Positions 32,456 through 36,545 of a stretch of 36,545 nucleotides of DNA are shown in pieces (positions within the stretch are counted from its first letter, which is position 1; every line of letters starts with the position of its first letter). Below the pieces are notes generated by a model. It saw only the letters and a list, made by a program, of their open reading frames with translations. It was not told the DNA's origin and ran no database searches. This DNA is from Bryobacterales bacterium (lineage in GTDB: Bacteria; Acidobacteriota; Terriglobia; Bryobacterales; Bryobacteraceae). The DNA lies in NCBI GenBank assembly GCA_020847045.1, contig JADLCT010000103.1:1-36545 (forward strand). Reading direction: 5' to 3'. A program made the position numbers and the translations under genes.

Positions 32456-33580
32456 CTACCGCTTCCCCGCCACCGGGTAGCCCTTCCAGATGTACTCCAG
32501 CGCCGAGGGCAGCGTTTGCGCCTTCACGGCGCGGTCCGTGTGACCGGCGTTGCGGGCGAACACGAACTGGTAGGGATAGCCCTTGGCGGCCAGCACATGC
32601 GCCATGCGCTCGTTGGCGAGAACCCAGTCGTGATAGTCGTCGCGGGTAATCAGGTTGTCTCGGTCGCTCACGTGCAGCCAAAGCCGCAGAGGCTTGCGAG
32701 GACTGTCCGGAATGAGGGTCGCGTGAAACTCCCAGGCGCCGCGCGGCGTTTCGGGGTTGTAGGGCCACTGCTGATACACATAGGTGCCCGAGTAGGTGAG
32801 CACGCGGCGATACCATTCGGGGTGATACCAGGCCATGATGAGCGCGGCCGAACCGCCGGAACTGCCGCCCATCGTGGCGCGGCCGTTGGGGTCCTTGGTC
32901 AGCTTCACACCACATGTCTTTTCCACGAGCGGAAGCACCTCGGCTTCCACGAACTCGGCGTACTTTCCCGACATGGTGTCGTATTCCAGTCCGCGCTGGC
33001 TGCCCTGCGCGTCGCCGGAGCCGTTGCCGATGGAAATGGCGATCATGACGGGCACGCGCTTTTGGGCGATCAGGTTGTCGAGCGCCGTGAAGAGCATGCG
33101 GTCCGGACCATCCGCCCCGACAATAAAGGGCGCCGCGGTTCCCGGCACATATTGTTTGGGCACATAGACGGCCACTTTGCGCGTGTAGGGCTTGGGGAAG
33201 CTGTTCACAATCACGCGTCCGGGGTTGTCCGGATCGGCGCGGGCAAAGGTTCCAGGCTCACGGGCGATACCGGGATAGAATCTGCTGTCCGTGGATTCCA
33301 TGGTGAAGTTGAAAATCTCGCCCTGCGGGACGCCTTCCTGAACCGTCATTTCCGGCGCCGGGCTGTAGGTGGGTCCAATGATGAAGTTGCCGTCCTCTCC
33401 CGCCGGGGCGTTCTGTCCATCGGGCATCTCGCGGGCCTGGACGTAGCCGGGCGTATGCGGGTCGCGCGTGGGGGGCGGAATGCGGCGCGGCTGGGCCGCG
33501 GGAGCGGCGGACGGCGCGGCGGGCGTTTGCGGTAAGGCGGCCAAAGCCGCCAGAAGCGTGACTGTGAGAAGCCGGTACAT
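32456..33580 (-). CDS. Secreted alpha/beta hydrolase, enterochelin-esterase-like
   Basis: 374 residues. A Sec signal (MYRLLTVTLLAALAALPQT) and a Pro/Ala-rich spacer (about 20-45) precede a domain of the esterase D / enterochelin esterase (Fes-like) family: GEIFNFTMES...YTRKVAVYVPKQY; IAISIGNGSGDAQGSQRGLEYDT; the nucleophile motif MGGSSGGSAA (GxSxG, Ser in the middle); TYSGTYVYQQWPYNP; and the catalytic histidine in ARNAGHTDRAVK near the end. Related exported proteins act on plant or microbial esters or siderophores; the substrate here is unknown. It sits between mreD and secG. A weak -10 (TAAGAT, about 33611-33606 on minus) is visible, so it may be co-transcribed with mre or have its own promoter. 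Confidence 0.87.
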   Translation of the reverse strand: MYRLLTVTLLAALAALPQTPAAPSAAPAAQPRRIPPPTRDPHTPGYVQAREMPDGQNAPAGEDGNFIIGPTYSPAPEMTVQEGVPQGEIFNFTMESTDSRFYPGIAREPGTFARADPDNPGRVIVNSFPKPYTRKVAVYVPKQYVPGTAAPFIVGADGPDRMLFTALDNLIAQKRVPVMIAISIGNGSGDAQGSQRGLEYDTMSGKYAEFVEAEVLPLVEKTCGVKLTKDPNGRATMGGSSGGSAALIMAWYHPEWYRRVLTYSGTYVYQQWPYNPETPRGAWEFHATLIPDSPRKPLRLWLHVSDRDNLITRDDYHDWVLANERMAHVLAAKGYPYQFVFARNAGHTDRAVKAQTLPSALEYIWKGYPVAGKR

Positions 33581-33640
33581 AGTTCAGTGTGCCAGGGAGG
33601 GTACGATCTTATCCCAAGGCCGCCGCGCCTGGTTGGGCGC

Positions 33641-34162
33641 TCAGATCCGGTCCAGCAGTTGGAACAGCGGCACGGCCACGGCAGCGTTCAGGACAGCGAA
33701 CAGCAGCGAGGTGGCCAGTTCGAACTCCAGTTGCTGGCCGAGCAGCGCGCGTGCCAGCACCCAGTAGAAGAACTGGTGGAAGAAGTAGAGCGTGAGCGAG
33801 GTCAGGAAGCGGACCATCGAATTGTCCACATCGACGCGCATGCTGATGTTGGCGGCGAAGAAGCCGGTGAGGGTCTTTACGATGCCGTACATGCCCAGGG
33901 GCCGGTTGGAGAGCGCGTCCTGCAGCAGGCCGACGCCGCAGCCGTAGAGCAGCCCCATCACGGGCGAGCGGCGCGTGAGCGCGGTGTGCAGGGTAACCAG
34001 CAGCGGGAGATCCAGGTAGGCCAGGCTGGTGACGAACAGCGGCACATAGACCTGGGACATGAGCGCCACCAGCGGCACCATGAGGAAGAAGAACCAGTAG
34101 CCGCGGCGGCGTTCCCGGATGCGCGAGGGCGTGGAGTAGACCGGCTCGCCGAGATGGGACAT
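33641..34162 (-). CDS. mreD: Rod shape-determining protein MreD
   Basis: 173 residues from the ATG at 34162 (a GTG at 34171 would add three residues; it is the more upstream choice and lies 3 nt after the mreC stop). MreD is an inner-membrane part of the elongasome. About five to six hydrophobic spans: FFFLMVPLVALMSQVYVPLFV, YLDLPLLVTLHTALT, GLLYGCGVGLLQDALSN (the conserved GLxxDAL block), LGMYGIVKTLTGFFAANIS, FLTSLTLYFFHQFFYWVLAR and ATSLLFAVLNAAVAVPLF. Size, topology and position directly after mreC fix the call. Confidence 0.9.
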   Translation of the reverse strand: MSHLGEPVYSTPSRIRERRRGYWFFFLMVPLVALMSQVYVPLFVTSLAYLDLPLLVTLHTALTRRSPVMGLLYGCGVGLLQDALSNRPLGMYGIVKTLTGFFAANISMRVDVDNSMVRFLTSLTLYFFHQFFYWVLARALLGQQLEFELATSLLFAVLNAAVAVPLFQLLDRI

Positions 34163-34174
34163 GGAGGACACGGG

Positions 34175-35296
34175 CTAGCGGGGACCAGCGGCGGGCGGCG
34201 CCGCGGGCGTCTCGCCTTCGCGGGCGGGTGGATGCGCAGCGCCCGGACGAGGCGCGTCGGGCAGCGTGAGGTTGAAGTTCGGCGGGCCGCCGGCGCCGTA
34301 GGTATGGCCTTGCGCCGCGCCCAAACGGCGGTAGCGTTCGAGCACATGGTCGGCGTCGGTGGTGAGCGCCGAGCCGGTGGTGGAAAAGTCGAGCATCTTA
34401 TTCGGGCCGGCCTGTGGCTCGGCCGGAGGACGAGGGAGCATGTTCAGTTCCTGGCCCTGCTGGCCGGCCTCGGGAATCTCCAGGTGAATGCCTTCCACAA
34501 CGATGAGCACCTCTTCCAGACCGTTCCGCAGGCCGCTGAGCTCCACCTTGATCTCCCGGAAGATGGCGCCGGGGCGCGCCAGTTTCACCTGGCCGGCGGG
34601 CAGACCCTTTGGGAATATGCGATCGTCGCCGGAGGTAAAGAACCAGTCGCCTTCCTTGACATCATCCTCGTTCTGAATATAGTCCACAAGGCCCAGCGAG
34701 GACGACTGGCCTTTCAATGTGCCGTACAGGCGCGTGCGCTGCGAAACCACGCCGGCGGCGAAGGCGGGATCGGTGGCCACCATCATCTGGCTGACGGCCG
34801 GGAAGGCGGCGACAATCTTGCCGGCGATGCCGTCGGGTGTCACGACGGCCATACCCTTTTTGACGCCGGAGGAGGCGCCGCGGTCCAGATAGACGACGCG
34901 CGAGTTGGCGCTGGCGGCGCTGCCGATGAGACGGGCGGCCACGGTGCGCGAGGGCGAGCGGGCTTGAAAGGCGGCCAGGGCGCGGGCGCGGTCCGCCGTG
35001 CCGAGTTCGGTTTTCAGAAACTGGTTTTCCAGCTTCAAGCGGCCCAGCTCCTTTTCGAGAACTGTGTTTTTCGAGCGGGCCTCGACGAGTTGGAAGTAGT
35101 CGCGGACGGCGCCGATGGTGTTGGCGCGGACAAACTCCACCACGCGCGCCAGCGGCATGACGCTGGCCACGGCCCAGACGCGCATGAGACGCACGTCCTG
35201 GCCTGTGCGCACCTGCCAGGCGAGCAACAGCACCTGGACGGCGAGCACAAGCAGCAGCACGGTGAGATCGCGGTAGCGCCGGAGTAGAATCTGCAT
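34175..35296 (-). CDS. mreC: Rod shape-determining protein MreC
   Basis: 373 residues. MreC is a bitopic periplasmic protein linking the MreB cytoskeleton to cell-wall synthases. One N-terminal span (DLTVLLLVLAVQVLLLAW, about 10-27), a coiled-coil (about 65-105; VEARSKNTVLEKELGRLKLENQFLKTE), then the beta-domain (about 115-275; RTVAARLIGSA, VVYLDRGASSGVKKGMAVVTPDGIAGKI, DWFFTSGDDRIFPKGLPAGQV). The last about 95 residues are a Pro/Ala/Gly-rich tail not needed in typical MreC. It is 37 nt downstream of mreB and 3-12 nt before mreD. Confidence 0.93.
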   Translation of the reverse strand: MQILLRRYRDLTVLLLVLAVQVLLLAWQVRTGQDVRLMRVWAVASVMPLARVVEFVRANTIGAVRDYFQLVEARSKNTVLEKELGRLKLENQFLKTELGTADRARALAAFQARSPSRTVAARLIGSAASANSRVVYLDRGASSGVKKGMAVVTPDGIAGKIVAAFPAVSQMMVATDPAFAAGVVSQRTRLYGTLKGQSSSLGLVDYIQNEDDVKEGDWFFTSGDDRIFPKGLPAGQVKLARPGAIFREIKVELSGLRNGLEEVLIVVEGIHLEIPEAGQQGQELNMLPRPPAEPQAGPNKMLDFSTTGSALTTDADHVLERYRRLGAAQGHTYGAGGPPNFNLTLPDAPRPGAAHPPAREGETPAAPPAAGPR

Positions 35297-35333
35297 CGGC
35301 CCGGTTTGACTTCCCTTCCCCGCGGGCGCGCGG

Positions 35334-36359
35334 CTATTCGATGGCGATGCGCCGGAGCAGCTTGAAGTCCGTCAGCATCTTGCCGGTGCCGAGGGCGACG
35401 CTGGCCAGGGGGTCCTCGGCGATGGAGACGGGCAGGCCGGTTTCCACGCGGATTCGTTTGTCGAGGTTCTTCAACAAGGCGCCGCCTCCGGTGAGGACGA
35501 TGCCGCGGTCGCTGATGTCGGCGCTCAACTCGGGCGGCGTGCGCTCCAGCGCCACGCGGATGGCATTTAGAATGGTGGCCACACATTCGCCGATGGATTC
35601 GCGAATCTCGCTATCGTCCACAGTAATGGTGCGCGGAACGCCTTCAATCAGGTTCCGCCCCTTGATTTCCATGGTAAGCGGCTTGTCCAGCGGATGGGCG
35701 GAGCCGATCTGCATTTTGATCTGCTCGGCGGTGCGTTCTCCGATCAGCAGGTTGTACTTGCGCTTCAAATACTGCGTGATGGCCTCGTCGATCTCGTTGC
35801 CCGCCACGCGCACCGAACGCGAGTAGACAATGCCGGACAGCGAGATGACGGCCACGTCGGTGGTGCCGCCGCCGATGTCGACCACCATGTTGCCGGAGGG
35901 CTCGGTGATGGGCAGGCCCGCGCCGATGGCGGCCACCATGGCCTGCTCCACGAGGTGGACCTCGCTTGCCTTGGCGCGGTAGGCCGAGTCGATCACGGCG
36001 CGTTTTTCCACCTGCGTGATCTCACTCGGCACGCCGATGATGATCCGGGGATGGACGAGCATCTTGCGGCCGTGCGCCTTCTGGATGAAGTAGTTCAGCA
36101 TCCGCTCGGTGACCTTGAAGTCGGCGATGACGCCGTCCTTCATGGGGCGGATGGCGACAATATTGCCGGGCGTGCGGCCCAGCATCTCCTTGGCCTCCTT
36201 GCCGACGGCTTCCACCTCGCCATTGGACTTATTGATGGCGACAATGGAGGGCTCGTTGACGACAATGCCGCGCCCGCGGGCGAAGACGAGCGTGTTGGCC
36301 GTGCCAAGGTCGATGGCCAGATCGGATGAGAATAACGAAAATAATGACCTAAGATTCAT
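35334..36359 (-). CDS. mreB: Rod shape-determining protein MreB
   Basis: 341 residues, the bacterial actin that directs lateral wall growth. Start ATG at 36359 was chosen because MreB proteins begin just before SLFSSDLAIDLGTANTLVF; the frame open to 36416 adds an unrelated 19-residue tail. Actin-fold ATP motifs: DLGTANT (phosphate 1), VVDIGGGTTDVAVIS (phosphate 2) and LTGGGALLKNLDKRI (adenosine), all intact. MKDGVIADFKVTERML and VPSEITQVEKRAV are standard MreB blocks. A -10 element TATAAC (36383-36378 on minus) and a weak GGGAAC ribosome binding site precede it. It is the first gene of mreB-mreC-mreD. Confidence 0.97.
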   Translation of the reverse strand: MNLRSLFSLFSSDLAIDLGTANTLVFARGRGIVVNEPSIVAINKSNGEVEAVGKEAKEMLGRTPGNIVAIRPMKDGVIADFKVTERMLNYFIQKAHGRKMLVHPRIIIGVPSEITQVEKRAVIDSAYRAKASEVHLVEQAMVAAIGAGLPITEPSGNMVVDIGGGTTDVAVISLSGIVYSRSVRVAGNEIDEAITQYLKRKYNLLIGERTAEQIKMQIGSAHPLDKPLTMEIKGRNLIEGVPRTITVDDSEIRESIGECVATILNAIRVALERTPPELSADISDRGIVLTGGGALLKNLDKRIRVETGLPVSIAEDPLASVALGTGKMLTDFKLLRRIAIE

Positions 36360-36377
36360 GGACTGCACTTGTTCCCA

Positions 36378-36410
36378 GTTATAAACGCACGGGGACACAC
36401 AGAGTTCCCC
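36378..36410 (-). promoter_or_regulatory. mreB promoter region: -10 and inverted repeat
   Basis: On the minus strand TATAAC (36383-36378) lies 18 nt before the mreB ATG, predicting a leader of about 12 nt. Just upstream, in the -35 area, GGGGA and TCCCC form an inverted repeat (36391-36410, 10-nt spacer). There is no TTGACA-like -35, so an activator site in its place is conceivable. The remaining upstream sequence to the window end (36411-36545) holds no gene I can support. Confidence 0.45.
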
Positions 36411-36545
36411 GCACACCAGTACGTTTCATCGAAACGGGGACCAGCCCGAGGCCAGCCTCCCTCAAGATTGGCAGATCGGAAATTAGTAAAGGTTGGGGTC
36501 CAGAGCAGTCCCTCGCTCAGCGTATCACAGGGTGTCAACAGCAAC

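Noticed and set aside
33587..35287. Plus-strand open frame of 566 codons opposite mreD and mreC
   Set aside because: Antisense shadow of the recognised mre genes, Gly/Arg/His-rich.
36356..36544. 62-codon minus-strand frame upstream of mreB
   Set aside because: Covers the mreB promoter region; no family and no ribosome site.
36480..36545. TTGACA at the window's right end (minus strand) as an mreB -35 box
   Set aside because: It is over 130 nt from the TATAAC -10 and has no good -10 at 16-18 nt.

Overview
The window is GC-rich, densely packed bacterial chromosome. Gene content (an ImpE/TagJ-type type VI secretion locus next to a giant PEGA-domain Ser/Thr kinase, a PEP-CTERM protein, a UPF0182 membrane protein, a PyrR-PyrB-PyrC operon, and many short proteins with Tat or Sec signals) suggests an Acidobacteriota member, probably of the Solibacter/Bryobacter type. 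That placement comes from recognising the gene families, not from a marker-gene comparison. No insertion sequence, phage, CRISPR array or rRNA was found.

Layout. (1) 18-10899, plus strand: the right-hand part of a type VI secretion system (T6SS) operon, tagJ(impE)-tssA-tssE-tssF-tssG-clpV(tssH)-vgrG, with overlaps or very short gaps. Sheath, Hcp and membrane-complex genes (tssB, tssC, hcp, tssJKLM) are not here and presumably lie to the left. (2) 10966-16011: a 1681-residue Ser/Thr kinase with helical repeats, one membrane span and several PEGA-like repeats, preceded by its own -10 element; a candidate regulator of the T6SS. (3) 16072-18838: a Tat-exported TIM-barrel isomerase-like protein, a secreted TPR protein and a PEP-CTERM protein, followed by a highly structured intergenic stretch and tRNA-Ser(GCU) on the minus strand. 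(4) 19253-21219, minus: an exported SAM methyltransferase coupled to homoserine dehydrogenase. (5) 21244-24388, plus: a small secreted protein, then pyrR-pyrB-pyrC for pyrimidine synthesis. (6) 24462-28195, plus: a UPF0182 membrane protein and a repeat/glycine-zipper envelope protein, overlapping end-to-end with (7) a minus-strand PAS-GGDEF-EAL protein and a multi-pass membrane protein (28192-31566). (8) 31779-36359, minus: mreB-mreC-mreD, an esterase, then secG-tRNA-Leu(GAG) with a clear terminator.

Most unusual points. TssA carries five exact-period 13-residue repeats followed by a poly-Glu tract, each repeat with one Ser/Thr in an acidic setting, encoded in the same locus as a large kinase. 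Several genes (16072, 21244, 24462 and hom) have -10 hexamers only 7-11 nt before the start codon, so their mRNAs are probably leaderless; hom and its divergent neighbour seem to share a symmetric -10 in a 24-bp gap. secG is followed directly by tRNA-Leu(GAG), the same pairing as in Escherichia coli.
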